Positions 5,873 to 15,241 of a stretch of DNA of 21,823 nt are shown here, piece after piece; positions within the stretch are counted from its first letter, which is position 1; each line of letters opens with the position of its first letter. The stretch is from contig CAYQBN010000024.1 of NCBI GenBank assembly GCA_964415795.1, forward strand, positions 1-21,823. The letters run 5' to 3'. A program made the translations under genes and the position numbers. The stretch comes from CALITV01 sp964415795 (GTDB taxonomy: Bacteria > UBP6 > UBA1177 > JAKLFG01). A model generated the notes under the pieces. It was not told the origin of the DNA, ran no database searches, and saw only the letters and a list, made by a program, of their open reading frames with translations.

Positions 5873-7927
5873 TCACTTTCTCAACGCGTCCCGCACGGCG
5901 CGCGCAAGATCGGCCACTGAAAAAGGCTTCTGGATAAAGTGAAATCCCTCCTCGACGACCCCCTGATGCGCTAATGCATCCGAGGTGTATCCCGACATGA
6001 AAAGCACCTTGAGCGCCGGATAATGGGACATAAAAAGCCGAGCCAGATCGCGGCCGGTCATTCCGGGCATGACGACATCGGTGAGAAGCAACGCTATGAC
6101 ATCTTTGTACTCCGCCGCTAGTCGAACGGCGACCGCAGGCCCATCGGCTTCGATGGGACGATACCCTATCTGCTCTAGCATCGTGCATACCAAGCGGCGT
6201 ATGAGCGCATCGTCCTCCACGACGAGAATGACCTCGCCATTACCCTGAACGACATCCCGATCAGACTGCGAGAAGAGAACTGGCGCCGCCCCCTCCCGAT
6301 ATCGTGGCAAAAAGACATGAAAGGAGCTCCCCTTCCCCGGCGCGCTATCCACGGCAACAAATCCACCATTTTGCGTCACAACACCGTAAACGGTGGCAAG
6401 CCCGAGGCCGGTCCCCTTTCCCGGTTGTTTCGTCGTGTAAAACGGCTCAAAAATATGGTTGACCGTTTCTTTATCCATACCGTGACCGGTATCGGTCACC
6501 ACCAGTTCCACATAATCACCGGCTACGGCTCCTTCATGACGCGCCGCATCTTGATCAGTGAAGGAACGGTGCGCGGTCGCTATTTTTATCGTTCCTCCCT
6601 CCGGCATCGCGTCACGCGCATTGATACAAAGGTTGAAGAGGATCTGCGCCGCCTGTCCGGGGTCCAAGAGGACCTGCCAAAGAGGAACGGTAAGATTGAC
6701 CTCAACGGCAACATGCTCCCCTAGAAGACGACCGAGCAGATAATGCGACCTTTCGATGACGCCGTTGAGATCGAGCGGACGCGGCTGAACCGATTGCTTT
6801 CTCGCGAACGCAAGCAGTTGACGAGTGATCTCGGCGGAACGCCGCGCCGCATCGAGAACCGCCTCGAGCGGCTTGCGTGCCGGGCTGTCAAGCGGCGTTG
6901 TAGAAAGCAACAGTTCGCTGTAGCCGCTGATGACGGTAAGCATGTTGTTAAAATCGTGGGCAATGCCGCCCGCAAGGCGCCCTATCGCTTCCATCCTTTG
7001 GGTCTGGCTCAGTCTCTCGGCTGCTTCGGTGAGCCGCCGTGACTGTTTTTTCAAGAGCCACCGCAGAAGCAAGAAATAGCCGCCCAAGATCGCCGCAACA
7101 AGAGCGACACCGGCTATCATCCACCAAAACCAACGGGGGAACACCTCCTTTATCGGAGGCTCCATCCAGCGCTGGACCGCGCGATAGTAGGCCGACTTCG
7201 GTTCCCCTTTCAGGCGTTGAAGATGGCGATCTATCGCCCCAAGCACATCGCCATGCTTTCCCCGCGGAACCGCGAAGTGGAGATTGACCGGGTTGAACAC
7301 CACCGGCGTCTTCTTGAGATCGTAAATCCGACTGAAATAGTCACCCGAGAAATAGTTGACGACCACCGCATCGGCGCGCCCATCGAGAACGGCGCGATAC
7401 GCTTCATCGAAGGAATCGGCCTCGACGAACGACACCGAAAAACCGAAGCCGGCGACCATCTTCCGCAACTCGGCATATTGAACCGACCCTTTGAGAACGG
7501 CGATGCGACGGCCATCGATATCGTTCAAACTGCGAAAGAAATGCCAATCCTTCGCATAGAGCGCCGACCAACTGCTGAGCACCGGTTCAGTATGAAAATC
7601 GAATACCTCTTCGCGCTCCGCCGAATAAGCGACATCGGGAAGGAGATCGATTTCCCCTGCCTTCAAAAGACCGAGACAATGCTCCCATTCGCACCATACA
7701 TACACCGGAATCCACTTTTCCTCTCGTGCAATCTCCTCGAAGATATCGATAAAGATTCCGCCGGGAAGTCTGTGCTCATCGGCATGGATCTTCGGACGAT
7801 TTTCATAAACACCGACCCGGAGGGTTTTTGTCGTCTCCTCATCCCCTGCGAACAGCGAAGAATGAACACCCGACAAAAATAGAAGAAGAAAAAGGGCATA
7901 CAGGCGCGATATATCCAATGACCGCAT
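5873..7927 (-). CDS. Hybrid sensor histidine kinase with periplasmic solute-binding sensor and receiver domain
   Basis: 684 residues. Domains in order: signal peptide (1-28); a periplasmic family-3 solute-binding sensor (about 35-255, LRVGVYENRPK to GEPKSAYYRAV); one membrane helix (about 266-290); a dimerisation domain with H-box GIAHDFNNML and phospho-acceptor H324; a GHKL ATPase domain with N box NLCINARDA, G1 DTGHGM and G2 GKGTGLGL (425-541); and a receiver domain (565-684) with acidic pair ED571-572, phospho-acceptor D617 in LLTDVVMPGMTG, and K667 in IQKPF. It has no DNA-binding output, so a separate regulator or phosphotransfer protein must exist elsewhere. The sensor class usually binds amino acids or similar small solutes; the ligand here is unknown. 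The start has AGGGGG seven bases upstream. It lies 76 nt past the pump operon on the same strand. Confidence 0.94.
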   Translation of the reverse strand: MRSLDISRLYALFLLLFLSGVHSSLFAGDEETTKTLRVGVYENRPKIHADEHRLPGGIFIDIFEEIAREEKWIPVYVWCEWEHCLGLLKAGEIDLLPDVAYSAEREEVFDFHTEPVLSSWSALYAKDWHFFRSLNDIDGRRIAVLKGSVQYAELRKMVAGFGFSVSFVEADSFDEAYRAVLDGRADAVVVNYFSGDYFSRIYDLKKTPVVFNPVNLHFAVPRGKHGDVLGAIDRHLQRLKGEPKSAYYRAVQRWMEPPIKEVFPRWFWWMIAGVALVAAILGGYFLLLRWLLKKQSRRLTEAAERLSQTQRMEAIGRLAGGIAHDFNNMLTVISGYSELLLSTTPLDSPARKPLEAVLDAARRSAEITRQLLAFARKQSVQPRPLDLNGVIERSHYLLGRLLGEHVAVEVNLTVPLWQVLLDPGQAAQILFNLCINARDAMPEGGTIKIATAHRSFTDQDAARHEGAVAGDYVELVVTDTGHGMDKETVNHIFEPFYTTKQPGKGTGLGLATVYGVVTQNGGFVAVDSAPGKGSSFHVFLPRYREGAAPVLFSQSDRDVVQGNGEVILVVEDDALIRRLVCTMLEQIGYRPIEADGPAVAVRLAAEYKDVIALLLTDVVMPGMTGRDLARLFMSHYPALKVLFMSGYTSDALAHQGVVEEGFHFIQKPFSVADLARAVRDALRK

Positions 7928-7949
7928 AAGGTACCCCCTTCTTCCTCTC

Positions 7950-7977
7950 AGTCTAAGAAAAAGGAGGCTAAAAACAA
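7950..7977 (-). promoter_or_regulatory. Possible promoter of the hybrid histidine kinase
   Basis: On the minus strand TTGTTT (7972-7977), a 16-nt spacer and TAGACT (7950-7955) lie in the short AT-rich gap between the pump operon and the kinase start at 7927. It would allow expression apart from the operon, although no terminator is evident before it. Confidence 0.3.
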
Positions 7978-8003
7978 ATTTTTACCGAAATACAGACCGA
8001 AGG

Positions 8004-9439
8004 TCAGTGCGGAATGATGCCAAGCAGAATACCCGCCGCGATCGCCGAGCCGATGACACCGGCCACATTCGGCGCCATCGCATGCATGAGCAGGTGGTTC
8101 TCCGGATCGGCTTGTCGCCCGACGATCTGAGCGACCCGCGCACTGTCGGGAACCGCCGAAACGCCGGCGCAACCAATGATGGGATTTATCTTGTCACCCT
8201 CTTTGAGGAACAGGTTGATGAACTTCGCGATGAGAACGCCTCCCGCCGTCGAGAACATGAACGAGAGAGCACCGAGGCCGAATATCATGACCGACGCGGG
8301 CGTCAGGAATGTCTGCGCGCTCGTCGAGGCGCCGACCGTGACGCCGATGAGTATCGTCACAATGTCCACGAGAGCCGAACTCGCCGTCTTGGCGAGACGA
8401 TCGGTCACTCCCGACTCCTTGAGTATGTTGCCGAGAAGCAACATGCCGATGAGCGGGAGACCACCCGGTGCGATGCTGGCACAGACGACAAAGGCGACCA
8501 CGGGGAAGAAGATCTTCTCGCGGCGCGAGACCTGCCGTGGCGGTTTCATGCGGATGAGTCGTTCCTTCTTTGTGGTGAGCAGCTTGATGACCGGCGGTTG
8601 AATGACCGGAACAAGCGCCATGTACGAATAGGCCGCTATCGCTATCGCGCCAAGAAGATAGGGAGCCATCATGCCGGTTATGAAGATCGCCGTCGGGCCG
8701 TCGGCACCCCCGATGATGCCGATGGAGGCCGCCTCCTGCATATTGAACCCAAGCGCTATGGCGATAAGGAACGCCATGAAGATACCCAGCTGGGCACCGC
8801 CACCGAGGAGTATCAACTTGGGGTTCGATATCATGTAAGAGAAATCGGTCATCGCACCGATGCCAAGGAAAATGAGCGGCGGATAGATGCCCTTCAGAAC
8901 ACCGAAGTAGAGATAGTTGAGTACCGAACCGGGGTCATAGACGCCGATCTGCACCCCTGCCGCCGTTGGGATGTTCCCGATGAGGATGCCGAAGCCGATA
9001 GGAACCAACAAAAGTGGCTCGTAGTCCTTCCCAATGGCAAGGAAAAGGAAGAAGAAAGCGACGAGCCACATGACGAGGTTTCCTATGGTAAAATGAGCAA
9101 ACGCGGTGGTATTGAAGAACTTCGTGATGAAACTGCGGTTCTTCTCGACATAGTCGGCAAGCGTGCCGCTCGAACGAAGCGAAAAGTCGATGTATTGGGG
9201 AGTGATGCTGTAGGAACTTTTGAAATTGCGTATCGTTATCGAGTTCTCCACCGCCACGCTTCCAACCGCGCTCCCCGGTATCGCCGCCGGGTAACGCCCC
9301 GGATCAGCCTCGAAGCTAATGAAGGCGACCCCGTTATCGGCAACGAGAAGCGATTCTTGGCCAAGCTCCTTGAGCACGCCGTCAGACAAAGTTATCTGGA
9401 GACGATAGTTGGCACCATTAGGATAGTTAAGGTCGAAAA
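8004..9439 (-). CDS. mmdB: Sodium pump decarboxylase beta subunit (carboxybiotin decarboxylase), main part after the gap
   Basis: The integral-membrane subunit that removes CO2 from carboxybiotin and exports Na+. The core begins near 9090 (GNLVMWL) and shows YEPLLLVPIGFGILIGNIP-type sequence, PLIFLGIGAMTDF, and IGGADGPTAIF (about 8680-8720). The last holds the Asp equivalent to Klebsiella OadB D203. NPIIGCAGVSAVPDSARVAQ (about 8128-8186) carries the Asn, Gly, Ser and Arg equivalents of OadB region VIII. About 9-11 membrane spans are visible. Unusually, the frame runs a further 115 or so residues upstream of the core without any Met, up to the N gap, and joins by context to the signal-peptide fragment at 9450-9699. 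This is the last gene of the meaB-mce-mmd operon. The neighbouring genes make methylmalonyl-CoA the best substrate guess. Confidence 0.93.
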
Positions 9440-9449
9440 NNNNNNNNNN
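9440..9449. other. Assembly gap (10 N)
   Basis: Ten N bases interrupt the 5' part of the beta subunit gene. The reading frames on either side do not match if exactly ten bases are assumed, so the number is probably a placeholder. Confidence 0.99.
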
Positions 9450-9699
9450 CATTCTCATCGATGACAACCGCCTGTTGCGAGGTAACGGCAAGATATTTTC
9501 CCGGCGCCCCATCGGCGTCACGCACGATGATAGCGGTATCGCTCTTCCTTTTCCACTCGCCGCCGGCGAGATAAGAAACTTCGAGTTTCACGAGCGATTG
9601 GTTTAGTGCCGCGTCGGTGTCTATATGCACCGATTCCTGAGCGAGAGCAGGAGCAAGTGTAAGAAACAGTGCAAGGGATATGAGCGTTCTTATCAACAT
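9450..9699 (-). CDS. mmdB: Beta subunit gene, N-terminal fragment: signal peptide and exported domain
   Basis: 83 readable codons from an ATG at 9699, preceded by AGGAG six bases upstream, up to the gap. Residues 1-21 form a signal peptide (MLIRTLISLALFLTLAPALA, then QES). The rest is a soluble, beta-rich segment (SLVKLEVSYLAGGEWKRK, DTAIIVRDADG, KYLAVTSQQAVVIDEN). It starts nine bases after the biotin carrier stop, exactly where the beta subunit should begin. The downstream frame lacks any Met before the membrane core, so I read both pieces as one gene of roughly 560 residues plus whatever is missing. The alternative is a separate small secreted protein ending inside the gap, but then the extension on the other side would have no start. 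The fold is discussed in the findings. Confidence 0.75.
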
Positions 9700-9708
9700 G
9701 ACCGTCTC

Positions 9709-10149
9709 CTACTGGATAGTGATGAGCACCTGATTCTCTTTGACATTCTCCCCTTCTTTTACCCGCACCTCGGCGACGGTTCCCGAGACGGTCGTGTTGA
9801 TGTCGTTCTCCATCTTCATCGCCTCCATGGTCATCACCCGTTGCCCCGTCTTCACGACATCGCCCGGTTTGACGAGAATCTTGAGAATGAGACCCGGCAT
9901 CGGCGCGTACACCGCGCCGGCGCCCGCAGCAGGAGCAGGAGCGGAAGCGGCCGCAGGCTGCACCGGCGCAACGGCCGCCACAGGGCGCGGAGCCGAAGCA
10001 ACCATGGGTTTCGGAGCTTCACCACCGGTATAGGCGATGTCCACCGCGTACGACTTGCCGTTCACCTCGACCTTCGCGGTTTTCCCAGTGAAGTCCTTTA
10101 TCTCGACCTTATACTCTTTTCCACCGATCTTGAGCTCGTATTTCTTCAT
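9709..10149 (-). CDS. mmdC: Biotin carrier (gamma) subunit of the decarboxylase
   Basis: 146 residues. An N-terminal domain (1-42, MKKYELKIGGKEYKVEI) leads into an Ala/Pro-rich flexible linker (43-80) and a biotinyl domain (81-146). The attachment site is EAMKMEN with biotinyl lysine K112, and the lead-in APMPGLILKILVKPGD is typical. It carries the carboxyl group from the carboxyltransferase to the membrane beta subunit. It starts 12 nt after the delta subunit stop with a GAGGTGA site. An acetyl-CoA or pyruvate carboxylase carrier is less likely because no biotin carboxylase gene is nearby and the beta and delta pump subunits are. Confidence 0.94.
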   Translation of the reverse strand: MKKYELKIGGKEYKVEIKDFTGKTAKVEVNGKSYAVDIAYTGGEAPKPMVASAPRPVAAVAPVQPAAASAPAPAAGAGAVYAPMPGLILKILVKPGDVVKTGQRVMTMEAMKMENDINTTVSGTVAEVRVKEGENVKENQVLITIQ

Positions 10150-10161
10150 GATGTCACCTCG

Positions 10162-10593
10162 CTATCGGGAAGATTGCCATTGTTGGAAACGGTACTGTTG
10201 CCGCTGGATACCGAAGGCGGTCCATGGGGACTGATTGAACTGACGCTCGATCTCGGTGAGGTTCACCACCTCGGCACTTTCTTCGAGGTACAATCCTATC
10301 GCCGCCGCCACCGCCGCCAACTCTCCCTCCTCCGCCTCGACTAGCGTTTGGGAAGTGGGCTCGATCTTCGGTGCGTCCGCCGCCTTCGCTGCCGCCTTTT
10401 TTCCATGGCCGTGGCCGTGACCGTGCCCTTCGCCGCCGCCAAGTCTTTTGAATTGGGTAAGTACGAGTGCCAGGATCGAAAGACCGGCGATGACGACGCC
10501 CAGACCAAGGAACGGCAGTATCTCGATGATCGCTTTCTCGGCCTCGGTGAACGCCGGCATCGCCTGACCTGCCGTAAAAAGTAGATGCGTCAT
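10162..10593 (-). CDS. mmdD: Decarboxylase delta / OadG-type membrane subunit with His-rich linker
   Basis: 143 residues. There is one membrane span (about 24-47, IEILPFLGLGVVIAGLSILA), then a Gly/His run with four alternating His (H57, H59, H61, H63). A Lys/Ala linker follows, then an ELAAVAAAIGLYL helix typical of OadG/MmdD proteins. The C terminus SPWTAFGIQRQQ resembles the SPWxxxGRxR ending of the family. These subunits hold the carboxyltransferase and beta subunits together. In Klebsiella OadG the C-terminal part binds zinc; the His run here could bind metal, but this is inference. The start has GGAGGA six bases upstream and lies nine bases past the mmdA stop. Confidence 0.88.
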   Translation of the reverse strand: MTHLLFTAGQAMPAFTEAEKAIIEILPFLGLGVVIAGLSILALVLTQFKRLGGGEGHGHGHGHGKKAAAKAADAPKIEPTSQTLVEAEEGELAAVAAAIGLYLEESAEVVNLTEIERQFNQSPWTAFGIQRQQYRFQQWQSSR

Positions 10594-10602
10594 GAGATCC
10601 TC

Positions 10603-12138
<1,536 letters not shown>

Positions 12139-12157
12139 CGTTCTTGCTCCTTATCGG

Positions 12158-12562
12158 TTAATGCGTTTCCGGTTGCGTGAGTTCAACGAGCACCCCTTTC
12201 GAATCTTTGGGGTGAATGAAGGCGATCTTCGTGTGGTGAGCGCCGCACCGGGGCGTCTCGTCAATGAGTTTTACCCCTTTCTCCCTCATCTTCGCAAGCG
12301 CCGCGGCGATGTCTCCGACCTCGAACGCGAGGTGATGAATGCCGGGACCTTTCTTTTCGATGAACTTCGCGATCGGGCTCTCGGGAGAGGTCGGCTCCAA
12401 GAGCTCTATCCGCGTCTCCCCGATGGTCAGGAAAGCGACCTTCACCTTTTGATCCTCGACCACCTCTTCCCCTTCGACCGGCAGACCGAGGATGTCACGA
12501 TAAAACCCGATGTAATCGGTGATCCTTTCGACAGCGATACCGATGTGGCTGATCTTTTTCAC
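12158..12562 (-). CDS. mce: Methylmalonyl-CoA epimerase
   Basis: 134 residues of the VOC fold. It interconverts the 2R and 2S forms of methylmalonyl-CoA, joining the B12 mutase (2R) to the decarboxylase (2S). Expected metal ligands are H6 (SHIGIAV), E53 (IELLEP), H77 (GIHHLAFEV) and E127 (LVELTQ); the second position is Glu where the Propionibacterium enzyme has Gln. The SPIAKFIEKKGPGIHHLAF block is a family hallmark. It starts with GTG overlapping the MeaB stop as GTGA, with GGAGG seven bases upstream, so the two are translationally coupled. Confidence 0.95.
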   Translation of the reverse strand: MKKISHIGIAVERITDYIGFYRDILGLPVEGEEVVEDQKVKVAFLTIGETRIELLEPTSPESPIAKFIEKKGPGIHHLAFEVGDIAAALAKMREKGVKLIDETPRCGAHHTKIAFIHPKDSKGVLVELTQPETH

Positions 12563-13527
12563 GATAGTTCCTCCGTTCGGGTTGATATGAGTTTCTCTAT
12601 CTTCTTCAAGAGTCTATACGGATTTTCCTTTCCCGACGCCACCGAAGCGGCCCATTCGTCAAAGAATCGAACGCCGCCCAAGGATGCATACAATCGTCGT
12701 TCCACCTTCTCGGCGACCATCTTCTCCAGTTGGCGCGCAAGCCGACCACGCCGAACCTCGGCACGATGATCACGGACATAGGCGCGGTGCGCCTCGATCT
12801 GAGTCATGAGGTCACCGATACCGCGCCGTTCGGTCGCCACCGTCTCGACGATTGGCGGGAACCACGCGAATCGTTCGCGGTTGAGATCGAGCATCATACG
12901 GATCTCGGCGATGAGCCGTTCTTTCCCCTCGCGATCGGCCTTGTTGACGACGAAGATATCGGCGATCTCCATGATGCCCGCCTTGAGTGCCTGCACATCG
13001 TCGCCAAGTCCCGGCACGAGCGTAAGAAGCACGGTATCGGCAACCGCAAGGACATCTATCTCGCTCTGCCCTACTCCGACCGTCTCGACGACGACCGCAT
13101 CGAAGCCGATCGAACGTAGGAAGTTCACCACATCGAAGGTGGCTGGCGCAAGGCCGCCGAGGCTACCGCGGCTCGCCATGCTCCGAATGAACACGCCGGG
13201 GTCTTCGGCGTGCGCCGACATGCGAATGCGGTCGCCGAGGATCGCGCCGCCGCTGAACGGAGAACTGGGATCGACCGCCACGACGGCGATGAGTTTCCCT
13301 TCCTCGCGCAGTTTGGCGACGATGCAATCGGCAAGCGTACTTTTCCCCGCACCCGGAGGGCCGGTGATACCGATGACCTGCACCGTTTCAGGATCTTGAT
13401 AGTGCACCGCAAGCACCTCTTCGGCACGGTCACGATCGTTCTCTATTTCGGAAAGGAGCCTGCCCAGCCCCCGGTGGTCAATAGTGCGATCGGCTCGTAT
13501 GAACTCGAAACTCTTGTGTTTTTTCAC
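12559..13527 (-). CDS. meaB: MeaB/ArgK-type G3E GTPase, methylmalonyl-CoA mutase chaperone
   Basis: 322 residues from a GTG at 13527. It has Walker A GPPGAGKS (56-63), VAVDPSSPFSGGAILGDRIRM, the switch VETVGVGQSE, VPGLGDDVQALKAG, and the base-specificity motif NKAD. MeaB gates cobalamin loading and protects the B12-dependent methylmalonyl-CoA mutase, which is not in this window. The open frame extends to an ATG at 13674, but the added 49 residues are unlike MeaB. They also cover a promoter (13574-13602) and reach the start of the divergent gene, so I rejected that start. The predicted transcript gives a leader of about 40 nt. The exact start (GTG, weak ribosome site) is less sure than the identity. 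It is the first gene of the pump operon. Confidence 0.92.
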   Translation of the reverse strand: MKKHKSFEFIRADRTIDHRGLGRLLSEIENDRDRAEEVLAVHYQDPETVQVIGITGPPGAGKSTLADCIVAKLREEGKLIAVVAVDPSSPFSGGAILGDRIRMSAHAEDPGVFIRSMASRGSLGGLAPATFDVVNFLRSIGFDAVVVETVGVGQSEIDVLAVADTVLLTLVPGLGDDVQALKAGIMEIADIFVVNKADREGKERLIAEIRMMLDLNRERFAWFPPIVETVATERRGIGDLMTQIEAHRAYVRDHRAEVRRGRLARQLEKMVAEKVERRLYASLGGVRFFDEWAASVASGKENPYRLLKKIEKLISTRTEELS

Positions 13528-13573
13528 GATCGCCGCAACCTGCCACGCGCCAAAAGAAAACAACTGCCGCAAC

Positions 13574-13602
13574 CTTATAGTAAGCCACGGAAAACAAGTC
13601 AA
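13574..13602 (-). promoter_or_regulatory. Promoter of the meaB-mce-mmdADCB operon
   Basis: On the minus strand TTGACT (13597-13602), a 17-nt spacer and TATAAG (13574-13579). Transcription would start near 13567, 40 nt before the meaB GTG. It lies in a locally AT-rich stretch between two divergent genes. No second promoter is obvious before the later genes, which sit 9-19 nt apart or overlap. Confidence 0.6.
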
Positions 13603-13673
13603 ATTTTCGGATGCTTGCAAAAACGAGTCGTCCATGTCACTATGCCTCTGCCACATGAAGTAGAGGAAAGACA

Positions 13674-14843
13674 ATGCGCTCGTTCAAGAAACTCTGGCCG
13701 CTCGACAAGACAAAGATCCACCTCAACCACGGATCGTTCGGCGCCTGCCCGACGGCGATATTGGCATATCAGCGCCGGCTGCAGGACGAGTTGGAGGCAT
13801 CACCAACCGACTTCTTTTGTCGTCGTCTCCCGGGAATGCTCACCAACGCTCGCGTCGATCTGTCTCGATTCATCAACGCCGACCCCGATGGTCTCGCCTT
13901 CGTCCCCAACGCGACCTACGGCGTCAACGCCGTTCTGCGATCGCGCCGGTGGAAAAAAGGCGACCACATTCTCTCCACCAAACTCATTTATCCTGCCTGC
14001 CGCAACGCGCTCGCCTTCATCGCCGAGGAATTCGGCGTGACGGTGCATACGGTCGACATCCCATATCCGCCGAGGTCGGCCGACGATATCGTGGAGCGGA
14101 TCGTCACGGCGGCGACCCCCGCGACGCGGCTTGCCCTCATCGACCATGTGACCAGTTCGACGGCGCTCGTTCTCCCCATTGCCCGCATCGTCGCCGAACT
14201 CAAGAAAAAAGACATTCCAACGCTCGTTGACGGCGCCCACGGGATCGGCATGACGCCGCTCGATATCGGCGCTATAGCGCCGGCATGGTACACCGGCAAC
14301 TGCCACAAATGGCTTTGCACGCCGGTCGGCTCGGCATTCCTGTGGGTCGCTCCTGAAGAACGGGAGCGAACCTATCCTCTCTCGATTTCGAACTATTTCT
14401 ATGGCCCGACCGGACGCACCGGGTTCCGCTCCGCCTTCGATTGGACCGGCACCGACGACCCCACCCCCTATCTCTGCGTTCCCGAAGCGATACGATTCAT
14501 GGGCTCGCTCCTTCCCGGCGGCTGGGAAGAGTTACGGAGTCGCAACAACGCGCTGGTGCGTCGGATGGCATCGCTCGTCGCAGAGGCACTGAAAAGCGAA
14601 GCGCCCGACCTTGGCAATCTCACCGGCTCGATGCTCACGATACCGATACCGGGCCTCCCCTACACCACCGAAACGAACGGCCTTCATCCGCTCATGAATC
14701 GGCTATATACGCGGTATAGCATCGAGGTGATGATCACTCAAATCCCTGATGGCCGCACGGCCCTGCGCCTTTCGGCCCACATCTACAATGAATCGGCCGA
14801 CTACGAGGCACTCGTAACGGCACTAACCAAAGAACTCCACTAA
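13674..14843 (+). CDS. Class V PLP-dependent enzyme, isopenicillin-N-epimerase-like
   Basis: 389 residues of the aspartate aminotransferase fold, class V. The N-terminal HLNHGSFGACP is the hallmark of the isopenicillin N epimerase / cysteine-desulfurase-like branch. The PLP-ring aspartate is D186 in LVDGAHGIGM, and the Schiff-base lysine is K212 in GNCHKWLCTPVGSAFLW. Near the C terminus TALRLSAHIYN carries the substrate carboxylate-binding Arg. Members include epimerases, Cys/selenocysteine lyases and ergothioneine EgtE-type C-S lyases; the substrate cannot be fixed here. GAGGA lies seven bases before the ATG. It is divergent from the meaB operon and is followed by a hairpin that serves the opposite strand. 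Confidence 0.9.
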   Translation: MRSFKKLWPLDKTKIHLNHGSFGACPTAILAYQRRLQDELEASPTDFFCRRLPGMLTNARVDLSRFINADPDGLAFVPNATYGVNAVLRSRRWKKGDHILSTKLIYPACRNALAFIAEEFGVTVHTVDIPYPPRSADDIVERIVTAATPATRLALIDHVTSSTALVLPIARIVAELKKKDIPTLVDGAHGIGMTPLDIGAIAPAWYTGNCHKWLCTPVGSAFLWVAPEERERTYPLSISNYFYGPTGRTGFRSAFDWTGTDDPTPYLCVPEAIRFMGSLLPGGWEELRSRNNALVRRMASLVAEALKSEAPDLGNLTGSMLTIPIPGLPYTTETNGLHPLMNRLYTRYSIEVMITQIPDGRTALRLSAHIYNESADYEALVTALTKELH

Positions 14844-14870
14844 AAAAACGGCGGGGCCAAAGCCCCGCCG
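14842..14870 (-). terminator. Rho-independent terminator of the Lys-rich protein gene
   Basis: A 9-bp perfect GC stem (14849-14857 with 14862-14870) closes a CAAA loop. On the minus strand it is followed by seven T (14842-14848). It lies 24 nt past the stop at 14895. On the plus side there is no T tract, so it does not look like an intrinsic terminator for the PLP enzyme gene. It is the only convincing intrinsic terminator in the window. Confidence 0.9.
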
Positions 14871-14894
14871 GGAACTCGTCAAGAAGAAAAAGCG

Positions 14895-15167
14895 TTAGGC
14901 CTTGGGAGCCTCTTTCTTTTCTTCCTTCTTCTTTTCGTCTTTCTTCTTCTCGTCCTTCTTGGGCTCTTCCTTCTTGGGTTCAGCCTGAGCAAGAAGCGTG
15001 TTCAGGCTCGCCTTCGGCTCGTCCTTCTTCTTCTCGTCCTTCTTCTTCTCATCCTTCTTCTCTTCCTTCGCCGGCGGCGTCGTGGTCGGGGTCGTCGGGG
15101 TCTGCGCATAGACCGCGAAACACGAGAAAACGAATGCAATGAGAACAAACCAGAGAATGCTTTTCAT
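14895..15167 (-). CDS. Small secreted Lys/Glu-rich low-complexity protein
   Basis: 90 residues. A signal peptide (MKSILWFVLIAFVFSCFAVYA, then QTP) is followed by a Thr/Pro stretch. Then come two blocks of Lys-Lys-Asp-Glu type repeats (about 34-51 and 65-87) around a short non-repetitive core, SLNTLLAQAEPKK. The charged blocks should form helices or stay disordered. An ideal GGAGGTAA site, a fair promoter and a strong terminator make a complete single-gene unit and suggest high expression. Function is unknown; binding of polyanions or nucleic acid at the envelope is conceivable but unsupported. The C16 in the signal (VFSC) is a poor lipobox; cleavage after AVYA is likelier. Confidence 0.85.
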   Translation of the reverse strand: MKSILWFVLIAFVFSCFAVYAQTPTTPTTTPPAKEEKKDEKKKDEKKKDEPKASLNTLLAQAEPKKEEPKKDEKKKDEKKKEEKKEAPKA

Positions 15168-15241
15168 CGTTACCTCCTCTCTCTGGGTTGTTTTTAAAAA
15201 GAACTTTGGCTACGCCGTTTTTAATAACCGGATAGATTTCC

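Noticed and set aside
7981..8006. Hairpin just after the beta subunit stop (GACC/GGTC)
   Set aside because: Only four base pairs; not enough for a terminator.
8007..9464. A long plus-strand frame opposite the beta subunit gene
   Set aside because: Arg/Asp/His-rich shadow of a GC-rich gene; the minus strand has full OadB-type motifs.
13528..13674. Longer MeaB start at the ATG at 13674
   Set aside because: The extra 49 residues do not resemble MeaB, overlap a good promoter, and reach the start of the divergent gene.
14849..14870. The GC hairpin as a terminator for the PLP enzyme gene
   Set aside because: On the plus side it is followed by GGAACTCGTC, not T; the T tract is on the minus side only.
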